Assembly: GCA_035524275.1 (NCBI GenBank)
Contig: DATKPC010000134.1
Span: forward strand, 1 to 24,092
Origin: DATKPC01 sp035524275
GTDB taxonomy: Bacteria; Pseudomonadota; Gammaproteobacteria; Burkholderiales; Burkholderiaceae_F
Reading direction: 5' to 3'
DNA: 24,092 bases
Position 1 is the stretch's first letter; each line of letters starts with the position of its first letter. Shown piece by piece: positions 7,947-14,980 of the stretch. A program made the position numbers and the translations under genes. The notes beneath the pieces were generated by a model that was not told the origin of the DNA, did not search any database, and was given only the letters and a program-made list of their open reading frames with translations.

Positions 7947-9335
7947 TCACGCGGCGCTCTTCGCCCGCGTGGCGCCTGGCGCGCACCACGCCTGCAGGTC
8001 TTCGCCCGCGGCGTCGGTGGCGCAACCCCAGTCCAGGGGTTGGTCCTGAACGTAGCGCTTGCCGAGTGACCATGCGATCTCGGCGCGCGCGAGCTCGACG
8101 CCCATGTAGAACGCGTGCGCGGCATCGCCCTCCAGGCCCAGTTGCGGCCACAGTTCGAAGGCGCCGCTGGCACGGCGCAGGCCGTCTCGGTTGTAGACGT
8201 AGATGCCGTCCTCCGCAACCTGGACGCGGAAATTGGGATCGCGAACGAGCGCCGCCGTGGCGGCGATCTCCGTCGGCGTGTCGGGGTAGGGATTCCTCGC
8301 GTGTACGGTGCTCAGCGCCGGGGACAGGTCCTTGGGCAGCCTGCGATCGCGCATTGCCGCCGTCATGATGCGACGCGCGAAATCCGCTTCCTTCACGGCA
8401 CGACGGGCATGTCCGCTCACTTGCGTCGTCAAGACGGCAGCGACGTCCAGCTCGGAGGCCACCCCGAACAGCAGCGCATTGATCCCGGTGGTGTCGGCTT
8501 CGGTGAGCTCGGTCAGGTTTCCGACGCCCATCAGGATCGGGACATCGGGATAACGCTGTCGCAACGCGTGGTAGCGCACGATCGACGCCGTGAAGCCGAA
8601 CGGAATCGGGTCGAGAATCGGGTCGGCCAGGAACGGGCGTCCGCGCGACGCGAGCGCGTCGATGGCCGCAAAGAGCGACGCGTCGTCGTGCGGCGTACGC
8701 GAAACCAGGATCGGTGTCGAAGCGACTTCGTCCGCGATCCACAGCGTGTCGAGGTGCAGGCTCAGCAGGTAGTCGGCGCCGGCGCGACCGCCGCGCAGGA
8801 GTTCGTCGGCGTCGGTGGAATCGACGCTGACGCGCAAGCCCTCGTCCTTGAGCCTGCGAACCGCTTCTTCGAGATGGGTAAACGGCGTCGAGGGCAGGCA
8901 CCCGACGTCGATGACATCGGCGCCGTCGCGGACGTGCCCCCGTGCGCGCACGGCAATCTCCTCGATCGACAACCGCGGCGCATCGACGATCTCGGCGAAC
9001 AACAGCGGGCCGGTTTCACTCAGGTCCACCGGCTTCGCGGCGCGATTGAAGAAACGCGGCAGATCCTTGAGTTCTTCCGGACCGCGCTGCACCGGGACGC
9101 CGTAGTGCTCGCGCAACGCGTCGAGATCGCCGCGGCAGCGGCCCGGCACGAGAATACGTTGCGCCGCCACCGGGGCAGGGAGTCGGCGACGAATCAGGTC
9201 GGCCGTCATCAGCGCGGCGACCTGGAGGCCGATCTCCCGGACCTCCCACGTGAAAGGCGGGTCGTCGATGCCGTCGAGCACGCGAAGGAGCTGCGGTTGG
9301 GCGAGGCGCCCGGTCAGGAAAAGGATGTGTTCCAT
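7947..9335 (-). CDS. Dihydropteroate synthase-related protein (TIGR00284/DUF6513-like)
   Basis: This 462-aa protein combines an N-terminal domain (MEHILFLTGRLAQPQLLRVL) with a TIM-barrel dihydropteroate synthase-like domain. Barrel features are DGADVIDVGC, LRVSVDSTDADEL and PILMGVGNLTELTEADTTGINALLFG. From memory, proteins of this type occur in methanogens and in bacteria with tetrahydromethanopterin-linked C1 transfer, where they lie among pterin-cofactor genes; their reaction is not firmly known. They differ from ordinary FolP by the extra N-terminal domain and longer C-terminus. I chose the ATG at 9335 over an upstream TTG at 9374 because family members begin with MEHILFLTG. No other H4MPT gene is in this window, so the link to C1 metabolism is inference. 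Confidence 0.8.
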   Translation of the reverse strand: MEHILFLTGRLAQPQLLRVLDGIDDPPFTWEVREIGLQVAALMTADLIRRRLPAPVAAQRILVPGRCRGDLDALREHYGVPVQRGPEELKDLPRFFNRAAKPVDLSETGPLLFAEIVDAPRLSIEEIAVRARGHVRDGADVIDVGCLPSTPFTHLEEAVRRLKDEGLRVSVDSTDADELLRGGRAGADYLLSLHLDTLWIADEVASTPILVSRTPHDDASLFAAIDALASRGRPFLADPILDPIPFGFTASIVRYHALRQRYPDVPILMGVGNLTELTEADTTGINALLFGVASELDVAAVLTTQVSGHARRAVKEADFARRIMTAAMRDRRLPKDLSPALSTVHARNPYPDTPTEIAATAALVRDPNFRVQVAEDGIYVYNRDGLRRASGAFELWPQLGLEGDAAHAFYMGVELARAEIAWSLGKRYVQDQPLDWGCATDAAGEDLQAWCAPGATRAKSAA

Positions 9336-9390
9336 GCGAAACCGACGTCGGGGGAACGGGGAGTCTAAGCGCAAGGGCCGCCGCCGAGGG

Positions 9391-10743
9391 TCACCGTCCG
9401 TTCGCGGCGATCGCGGCGATCGAGAATCCGCGCTGCCAAATCCTCCACGCCAGCATCGCCACCGGGATCCCGATCAGCGCGGTGCCGATGAAGAAATTCG
9501 TGAATCCGACTCGTTCGACGACGAGGCCCGATCCGGCCGCGAACTGGTGGCCGAGAATCGCGCACAGCGAAGTCAGCAGCGCGAATTGCGCGGTCGCGTG
9601 TTCCTTCGATGCGATCAACGACATGAACGTGATGAGGACCATCTGCGCGAACACATAGGCGAAACCTTCGATGCTGACCGCGACGCAAAAGGCCCAGAAC
9701 TCGCTGCCGTGGACCGAGAGCCACGCCAGCGACAGGTGCGAGGCCGATGCCGCCGCGGTGCCGACGAACAGCGACCGCAGGATGCCGATTCGGCGTACCA
9801 GCCAGGCGGAGAAGATCGTCGCCGCCATGCCGATGAAGAAGCCGAACGTCTTCGTGACCAGCGCGATGTGGTCCTCGCTGTATTGCAGGTGCTTGAACAG
9901 CGGCATCGACATCGCGGAGGTCAGATAGCCAGGCAGGCGGAAGCCGGCAATCAGGACCAGCACGGGGATCGCGAATCGACCGAGCCGTGCCATCAGGTCC
10001 TGCAGCGGCGTCCAGACCGTTTCGAGGAGGCCAGGGCGCGGGCCGGGCGGTCGGAGATCGACTTCCGTCTCCGGGGCGAGCCAGGCGCATGCGGTGCCGA
10101 CGAGCAGCAGCGCGGCCATGACGAGGTACGCGGCGCGCCATCCCAAGTGTTGCCCGAGCGAAAGCGCAAGTGCGCCCGAGGCGAGCGTACCGAAACGGTA
10201 GCCGATCTCGGAAAAGCTGTTCATCAGCGCCTGCTTGCCTTGCGGCGCGGCGTTGATGCGCCATCCGTCACTCGACGCGTCCAGGGTGGCGCCGAAAACG
10301 CCGAGCGCCATCGTGAACGCTGCGGTCCAGGCCAGGAAGTGCCCGGGATCGCCGAACGCAACGCCGGCCAAGGATGCCATGCAGCCGAGCTGTGCGAGGA
10401 CGATCCATCCGCGGCGCCGACCCAGCCAGCGGCCGAGCAGGGGCGGCGAGTAACTGTCGAGGAACGGCGCCCAGAGGAATTTCAGCTGGTAGGCGACCGT
10501 CAGTTCCCCGAGCAGGCCGATGATGCCGACGGCGACGCCGGCCTGGGTCCACCAGTCGGACTGCGTATAGAAGACGAGCTGGTACGGGATGCCGGACGAA
10601 AAGCCCAGGCCCATCATCGCCAGGTAGCGTCGATCTTCCCTCAGGCGCGCCCAGAGCTCGGCGGTCGACGGCGATTCGTGCGTATCGGCGGAATCCGCGT
10701 TTTCCGCGCCAGGGCTCGGGGGCGCCGCCATGTCGTCATTCAT
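9391..10743 (-). CDS. AmpG-like major facilitator superfamily permease
   Basis: This is an inner-membrane MFS transporter of about 450 aa with roughly 12-14 hydrophobic segments. The opening resembles AmpG muropeptide permeases: LGFSSGIPYQLVFYTQSDWW, then LKFLWAPFLDSY and LGRRRGWIVLAQL, the typical AmpG loop between helices 2 and 3. AmpG imports GlcNAc-anhydroMurNAc peptides during cell-wall recycling; related members of unknown substrate exist, so the function is a family inference. The first 35 residues are polar and Pro/Ala-rich. I take the ATG at 10743, which overlaps the preceding small gene's stop by 8 bp. No beta-lactamase or amidase gene is nearby. Confidence 0.83.
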   Translation of the reverse strand: MNDDMAAPPSPGAENADSADTHESPSTAELWARLREDRRYLAMMGLGFSSGIPYQLVFYTQSDWWTQAGVAVGIIGLLGELTVAYQLKFLWAPFLDSYSPPLLGRWLGRRRGWIVLAQLGCMASLAGVAFGDPGHFLAWTAAFTMALGVFGATLDASSDGWRINAAPQGKQALMNSFSEIGYRFGTLASGALALSLGQHLGWRAAYLVMAALLLVGTACAWLAPETEVDLRPPGPRPGLLETVWTPLQDLMARLGRFAIPVLVLIAGFRLPGYLTSAMSMPLFKHLQYSEDHIALVTKTFGFFIGMAATIFSAWLVRRIGILRSLFVGTAAASASHLSLAWLSVHGSEFWAFCVAVSIEGFAYVFAQMVLITFMSLIASKEHATAQFALLTSLCAILGHQFAAGSGLVVERVGFTNFFIGTALIGIPVAMLAWRIWQRGFSIAAIAANGR

Positions 10744-10969
10744 CGCGAAGGGCGACATCCCGCTCGACCGGGTCGATGAATTCGCGCGCGGCGCTCGAAA
10801 GCGCCTCGAGCTCGGCCATCCGCTTGCTGGCGGCGGCCACGCGGATGGCGAAGCGATCCGCCCCGATCGTCAGGCTCCCGGCTTCGACGTTCGCGACGAT
10901 CCGGCGCAACGAAACCATGTCCAAGCGGTTGAGGTTGATCGCCTTCATGATCGCGCGATACTCAATCAT
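10736..10969 (-). CDS. Small protein of unknown function upstream of the AmpG-like gene
   Basis: A 77-aa frame starts at ATG 10969, or a 70-aa form at ATG 10948 (MKAINLNRLDMVSLRRIV). The content is helical with alternating charged and hydrophobic residues (AAASKRMAELEALSSAAREF), a possible short coiled coil; no signal peptide, no membrane span and no cysteine. I recognise no family. Its stop codon overlaps the start of the permease gene, which suggests translational coupling and is the best argument that it is real. A TTGACA (minus strand, 10982-10987) with GAGTAT-like sequence downstream could be a promoter close to the start; if so, the later ATG would be the true start. Confidence 0.55.
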   Translation of the reverse strand: MIEYRAIMKAINLNRLDMVSLRRIVANVEAGSLTIGADRFAIRVAAASKRMAELEALSSAAREFIDPVERDVALRDE

Positions 10970-11297
10970 CGGTTGAGGATGTGTCAACAACGGGCGAACC
11001 GATCCTCCACGGCGGTCCGCACACGGCGGTCGAGGCCCGAACGGTCGGAGACGGCATGGCAACGATGACCCGGGGAGTCGCGGAATCCGCGGAGCCGAGT
11101 TGGTATGCCGGGCTGAACCGGCTGCTGGCGTTCCTGCTCTCGCTGACGACGACCGCGGGCTGGTGCGCGATTTGCAGCCGGCTCCCGGAATTCGCGGTCA
11201 AATCGGACGGGTCGTCCCCGGGTTCATGCCGGAAACGCGCGGCAAGCCGTTGTCAGAATAGGGCCTGGACATCTACCGAAACGACGGAGCGAAACAC
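10970..11297. other. 328-bp intergenic region between divergent genes
   Basis: This stretch separates the leftward small gene from the rightward CoA-transferase gene and must hold both promoters. I see a 13-nt inverted repeat, CGCGGA-A-TCCGCG, at 11079-11091, and a minus-strand TTGACA at 10982-10987. Open frames on both strands show no family resemblance and no convincing start. A CAGAAT at 11254-11259 (+) might be a -10 box for the CoA-transferase gene but lacks a good -35. Confidence 0.5.
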
Positions 11298-12506
11298 ATG
11301 GACTCGACGACGAGGCCGTTGCCCTTGAAGGGCGTGAAAGTGATCGAGCTCGGCGCGCTGGTCGCCGGCCCCTATGCGGCGGCTCTTCTGGCGCAGTTCG
11401 GCGCCGAAGTGATCAAGATCGAAGCGCCGGAAGGCGGCGATCCGCTGAGGACGTGGCGCAAGCTCAAGGACGGCACGTCGCTGTGGTGGTACTCGCAAAG
11501 CCGCAACAAGAAGTCGTTGACGTTGAACCTGAAGCACCCGCGGGCGCGCGACATCGTTCGCGAACTGGTGAAGGACGCCGACATCGTCATCGAGAACTTC
11601 CGGCCCGGCACGCTGGAGAAGTGGGGCCTGGGCTGGGAGGACCTGTCGCGCATCCGACCGTCGCTCGTGATGGTGCGGGTATCCGGTTACGGGCAGACGG
11701 GTCCCTACAAGGATCGGCCGGGTTTCGCGGCCATTGCCGAATCCATGGGCGGATTGCGCTACGTGGCCGGCTATCCGGACCGGCCCCCGGTGCGCGTCGG
11801 GGTGAGCATCGGCGACACGCTGGCGTCGCTCTACGGCGTGATCGGCGCGCTGTTGGCGCTGCATCACCACAAGGTCAACGGGGGCAGGGGGCAATACGTC
11901 GACGTGGCCCTTTACGAAGCCGTCTTCGGCGTGATGGAAAGCCTGATCCCGGAATTCTCCGGATTCGGGCACATCCGCGAGCGCACGGGCGCGTCGTTGC
12001 CGGGAATCGTGCCGTCGAGCACGTACCCTTGTCGCGGCGGTGCGTACGTGATCATCGCGGGCAATTCGGACGGCATCTTCAAGCGGCTGATGCAAGCGAT
12101 CGGGCGGCCCGACCTGGCCGAGGATCCCCGTTTCGCGCGCAATGACCTTCGCGCGCAGCACACCGAGCTGCTCGACGGTGCGATTGCCGCGTGGACGACG
12201 ACGCAGCAACTGGACGACGTGATCGCGACGCTGGAGCGCGCCGAGGTTCCGTGCGGCCGCATCTACACGGCCGCCGACATCCATGCCGATCCGCACTACC
12301 GGGCGCGCGGAATGATCGAGCCGGGGATGCTGCCGGACGGCAGTCACGTCGACTTTCCCGGCATCGTGCCGAAGCTCTCGGAGACGCCGGGGCGGACCCA
12401 ATGGCTCGGTCCTCGCCTGGGCGAACATACGACCGAGGTGCTGGCGTCGATCGGCATCGGCGCCGATGAACTCGGCGAGTTGAAGTCGCAAGGCGTCATC
12501 GGCTGA
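11298..12506 (+). CDS. CaiB/BaiF-type class III CoA-transferase
   Basis: This 402-aa enzyme moves CoA between an acyl-CoA and a free acid. The typical opening is PLPLKGVKVIELGALVAGPY with GAEVIKIEAPEGGDPLR; NKKSLTLNLKHPRARDIV and DADIVIENFRPGTLEKWGL follow; the expected catalytic Asp is Asp173 in VSIGDTLASLYG, aligning with Asp169 of formyl-CoA transferase. Full family length. GGAG lies 10 nt before the ATG. It is followed 11 bp later by an HMG-CoA lyase-type gene. Class III transferases paired with such lyases often activate a C5-C6 dicarboxylate or hydroxy acid (for example 3-hydroxy-3-methylglutarate or relatives), after which the lyase cleaves it. The exact acid cannot be read here. Confidence 0.92.
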   Translation: MDSTTRPLPLKGVKVIELGALVAGPYAAALLAQFGAEVIKIEAPEGGDPLRTWRKLKDGTSLWWYSQSRNKKSLTLNLKHPRARDIVRELVKDADIVIENFRPGTLEKWGLGWEDLSRIRPSLVMVRVSGYGQTGPYKDRPGFAAIAESMGGLRYVAGYPDRPPVRVGVSIGDTLASLYGVIGALLALHHHKVNGGRGQYVDVALYEAVFGVMESLIPEFSGFGHIRERTGASLPGIVPSSTYPCRGGAYVIIAGNSDGIFKRLMQAIGRPDLAEDPRFARNDLRAQHTELLDGAIAAWTTTQQLDDVIATLERAEVPCGRIYTAADIHADPHYRARGMIEPGMLPDGSHVDFPGIVPKLSETPGRTQWLGPRLGEHTTEVLASIGIGADELGELKSQGVIG

Positions 12507-12517
12507 CGGAGCGCACC

Positions 12518-13456
12518 ATGTCCACGGGTATCGTCCCGCGTCGCGTCGAGATCCAGGACGTCGCGGTTCGCGACGGCTTCCAGATCGAGCCGCGCTTCAT
12601 TCCGACCGAGCAGAAGATCGGGCTCGTCAACCGGCTGTCGCGAACCGGATTGTCGAAGATCGAAGTCACCGCGTTCGTGTCGCCGAAGGCGGTGCCGGCG
12701 ATGGCAGACGCCGAGCAGGTCATGCGCGGGATCGAGCGTGTCGATGGCGTCGTCTACGCGGCCCTCGTACCCAACCGCCGTGGCGCGGAGCGCGCGCTGG
12801 CCTGCGGCGTGGATGAGCTCAATCTCGTGATGTCGGCGAGCGACGGCCACGGGCGCGCCAACCTGGGCATGACGCCGGAACAGTCGATCGAGCGGTTTGC
12901 CGAGATCGTCGCCGTCCTGCGCGGCACGAAGGCGGCCCTCAACGTGGCGTTGTCGACCGCGTTCGGCTGCCCGTTCGACGGCGCCGTGGCGCAGGACCGG
13001 GTGCTGTCGTTCATCGATCGCTACGAACAGATGGGGATCGGCGGCGTATCGCTCTGCGATACGACCGGGATGGCGAATCCGGCGCAGGTCGGAGCGCTGT
13101 GCGGAGCCGCGCGCGAGCGGCATCCGCGGCTGCGGATCACCGCGCACTTCCATAACACGCGCGGGATGGGCCTTGCGAATGCGCTCGCGGCGTTCGAGGC
13201 CGGAATCGACTGCTTCGAAGCCTCGCTCGGCGGCCTCGGCGGGTGCCCCTTCGCGCCCGGGGCGACCGGCAATGTCTGCACCGAGGACCTGGTGCACATG
13301 TTCCAGCAGATGGGCTGCGACACCGGCGTCGATCTCGACGCGCTGCTGGCGATTGCCGTCGACCTGCCCGCGATCGTCGGCCACGATATCCCGGGCCAGG
13401 TCGTGAAGGCCGGACCGGCGAGCCGGCGCTATCCGTTGCCGGCGTCGGTCTCCTGA
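12518..13456 (+). CDS. Hydroxymethylglutaryl-CoA lyase family protein
   Basis: This is a TIM-barrel HMGL-like enzyme (312 aa) cleaving a 3-hydroxyacyl-CoA to acetyl-CoA or a related product plus a keto acid. Key residues of HMG-CoA lyase are present: Arg18-Asp19 in VRDG, metal ligands His210 and His212 in TAHFHNTRG, and the active-site Cys243 in GLGGCPFAPGATGN. The family length is about 300 aa. GGAG precedes the ATG at 12518 by a few bases and the CoA-transferase stop is 11 bp upstream, so the two genes form a likely operon: CoA activation then C-C cleavage. The natural substrate may be HMG-CoA or a related 3-hydroxy-3-carboxyalkyl-CoA. Confidence 0.92.
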   Translation: MSTGIVPRRVEIQDVAVRDGFQIEPRFIPTEQKIGLVNRLSRTGLSKIEVTAFVSPKAVPAMADAEQVMRGIERVDGVVYAALVPNRRGAERALACGVDELNLVMSASDGHGRANLGMTPEQSIERFAEIVAVLRGTKAALNVALSTAFGCPFDGAVAQDRVLSFIDRYEQMGIGGVSLCDTTGMANPAQVGALCGAARERHPRLRITAHFHNTRGMGLANALAAFEAGIDCFEASLGGLGGCPFAPGATGNVCTEDLVHMFQQMGCDTGVDLDALLAIAVDLPAIVGHDIPGQVVKAGPASRRYPLPASVS

Positions 13457-13460
13457 CGCG

Positions 13461-13492
13461 GGGCGACGCAGCGCCCGAGGCGGCGGGCCCGC
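13461..13492. terminator. Possible hairpins between convergent genes
   Basis: Between the lyase gene (+) and the OsmC-like gene (-) there is GGGCG-ACGCAG-CGCCC at 13461-13476 and a perfect palindrome GCGGGCCCGC at 13483-13492. Either could help end transcription from both sides, but there is no T-run, so this is a weak call. Confidence 0.3.
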
Positions 13493-13516
13493 GGACATCC
13501 TTCGCGGGGCGAGGGT

Positions 13517-14062
13517 CTACGCGCCGGCACGGCTGCCCCGCTGGCCCGTCGAATCGCGACGATCGAAGCGCACCGCGACGGGCACGCCTTGTCGCAACGT
13601 CTGGTAGACGACGCAGTAGCGCTCGGTCAGCTTGAGCAGCTGGGCCAGTTTTTCCTCGGGCGAGTCGGACTCGACGTCGAAAGCGATGCGGATCGCCGTG
13701 AACCCGACCGGCACGTCCTGCGAAATGCCCAGGGTGCCGCGAAAGTCCAGGTCGCCCTCGGCCGTCACGGTCGCCGCGCGAAGCGGAATCTCCAGCGCCG
13801 TCGCGATCGCCTTCAGCGTGACGCCGGCGCAGGCGACGAGAGCCTCCAGCAGCATGTCGCCGGAGCAAAGCTCCTGGCCGGTGCCGCCGGTGCCCGGATG
13901 CAGACCCGCGACCGCGAGGGCCCGGCCGGTGTCGACCTTGCAGGCGATCCCGGCGTCATCCAGCGACCCCTTGGCGGTCAGCGTGATCCGGCTCGCGTCC
14001 GGGTCCTTGCGATAGCGATCCTTGATGGGCGACTGTATCGCCCGCAACGTCGTGGCGTCCAT
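13517..14062 (-). CDS. OsmC/Ohr family protein
   Basis: This OsmC-like protein (181 aa) belongs to a family of thiol peroxidases that reduce organic hydroperoxides. The two family cysteines are visible: Cys78 in ALVACAGVTLKAIA (peroxidatic) and Cys150 in ERYCVVYQTLRQGVPV (resolving). Two extra cysteines (41 and 66) occur in the N-terminal part. I take the ATG at 14062 with GGGAG 6 nt upstream; the open frame continues upstream but would run into the divergent gene. Members with this longer N-terminus are often annotated simply as OsmC family, so hydroperoxide activity is a family inference. It is divergent from a methyltransferase gene 130 bp away. Confidence 0.85.
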   Translation of the reverse strand: MDATTLRAIQSPIKDRYRKDPDASRITLTAKGSLDDAGIACKVDTGRALAVAGLHPGTGGTGQELCSGDMLLEALVACAGVTLKAIATALEIPLRAATVTAEGDLDFRGTLGISQDVPVGFTAIRIAFDVESDSPEEKLAQLLKLTERYCVVYQTLRQGVPVAVRFDRRDSTGQRGSRAGA

Positions 14063-14161
14063 GGTTTCTCCCGTTCCGCGTCGGTGCCAGCATATTCGGG
14101 TTGCGTCGCGACGGGGGACCGCACCGCATGAGCTACGCTCGCGCTTTCCGATCGATTCGGA

Positions 14162-14177
14162 GCCGCCTTGCGGCGGC
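14162..14177 (+). promoter_or_regulatory. Small hairpin just upstream of a methyltransferase start
   Basis: GCCGCC-TTGC-GGCGGC forms a 6-bp perfect stem with a 4-nt loop, ending 15 nt before the ATG at 14193. In the message it would lie over or just ahead of the ribosome binding region and could limit translation. Chance occurrence in GC-rich DNA is possible. Confidence 0.3.
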
Positions 14178-14192
14178 ACGGGTCTCGCCGCG

Positions 14193-14942
14193 ATGAGCAC
14201 CAACGACCATTTCCGGCCTGTCGCCCGCGAGTACGCGCTGTACCGTCCGAGCTATCCCGACGCCTTGTTCGCGTGGCTCGCCGGCCTGAGCGCTCGAACG
14301 CACCTTGCCTGGGATTGCGGCGCGGGTAGCGGACAGGCGTCGGCGGGCCTGGCCGGACACTTCGAGCGCGTCGTCGCGACCGATATCAGCGCCGCACAGC
14401 TCGCGCAGGCGCCGCGGCTGTCGGCGGTGGAATATCGCGTTGCCGCCGCCGAGGCGAGCGGACTGGAAAGCGATGCGGTCGACCTGGTGACCGTGGCGCA
14501 GGCGCTGCACTGGTTCGACCTGCCACGGTTCTATGCGGAAGTTCGGCGCGTGCTGCGGCCGGATGGCGCGCTGGCCGCCTGGAGCTACGGCGTCCTGCGG
14601 CTCGACGACCCGGCCTGCGATGCCACGTTGCAGACGTACTACCACGATGTCGTCGGTCCCTATTGGCCCGCGGAGCGACGGCATGTCGAGACCGGCTATC
14701 GCGACCTGCCGTTCCCGTTCGATCGCCTTGCGGCGCCGCCGTTCGCGATGTCGGTCGAATGGACTCTGGACGATCTCGTCGGCTATGCGCGAACGTGGTC
14801 CGCGACGGCGCGGTACCGGGACCAGTGCGGGACCGATCCGGTGCCGGCGCTTGCCGCATCGCTGGCCGGCGCCTGGGGGGCGCCGCAATCGCGTCGCCGG
14901 ATCGAATGGCCGCTGACGCTGCTCGTCGGCCGCCTGTCCTGA
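14193..14942 (+). CDS. Class I SAM-dependent methyltransferase
   Basis: This cytoplasmic methyltransferase (249 aa) resembles the yeast trans-aconitate/TMT1-like and plant-type methyltransferase_11 proteins. It opens with DHFRPVAREYALYRPSYPDALFAWL; motif I is AWDCGAGSGQASAGLA, followed by VVATDISAAQLAQA, and VDLVTVAQALHWFDL with FYAEVRRVLRPDGALAAW gives motifs II and III. The start ATG at 14193 is chosen because the family begins with this opening; an upstream ATG in the same frame would overlap the divergent OsmC gene. Substrate unknown. It converges on the leftward flavoprotein gene with a 38-bp gap. Confidence 0.87.
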   Translation: MSTNDHFRPVAREYALYRPSYPDALFAWLAGLSARTHLAWDCGAGSGQASAGLAGHFERVVATDISAAQLAQAPRLSAVEYRVAAAEASGLESDAVDLVTVAQALHWFDLPRFYAEVRRVLRPDGALAAWSYGVLRLDDPACDATLQTYYHDVVGPYWPAERRHVETGYRDLPFPFDRLAAPPFAMSVEWTLDDLVGYARTWSATARYRDQCGTDPVPALAASLAGAWGAPQSRRRIEWPLTLLVGRLS

Positions 14943-14980
14943 GTCGCACCCGAGTCGACGGTGCAACGCCGGCAATCGCT

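Noticed and set aside
9250..10779. 509-codon plus-strand frame
   Set aside because: Opposite the AmpG-like gene; charged low-complexity composition and no motifs.
10981..11328. Plus-strand frame of 115 codons upstream of the CoA-transferase gene
   Set aside because: No family resemblance, no good ribosome site, and it runs into the CoA-transferase gene in another frame.
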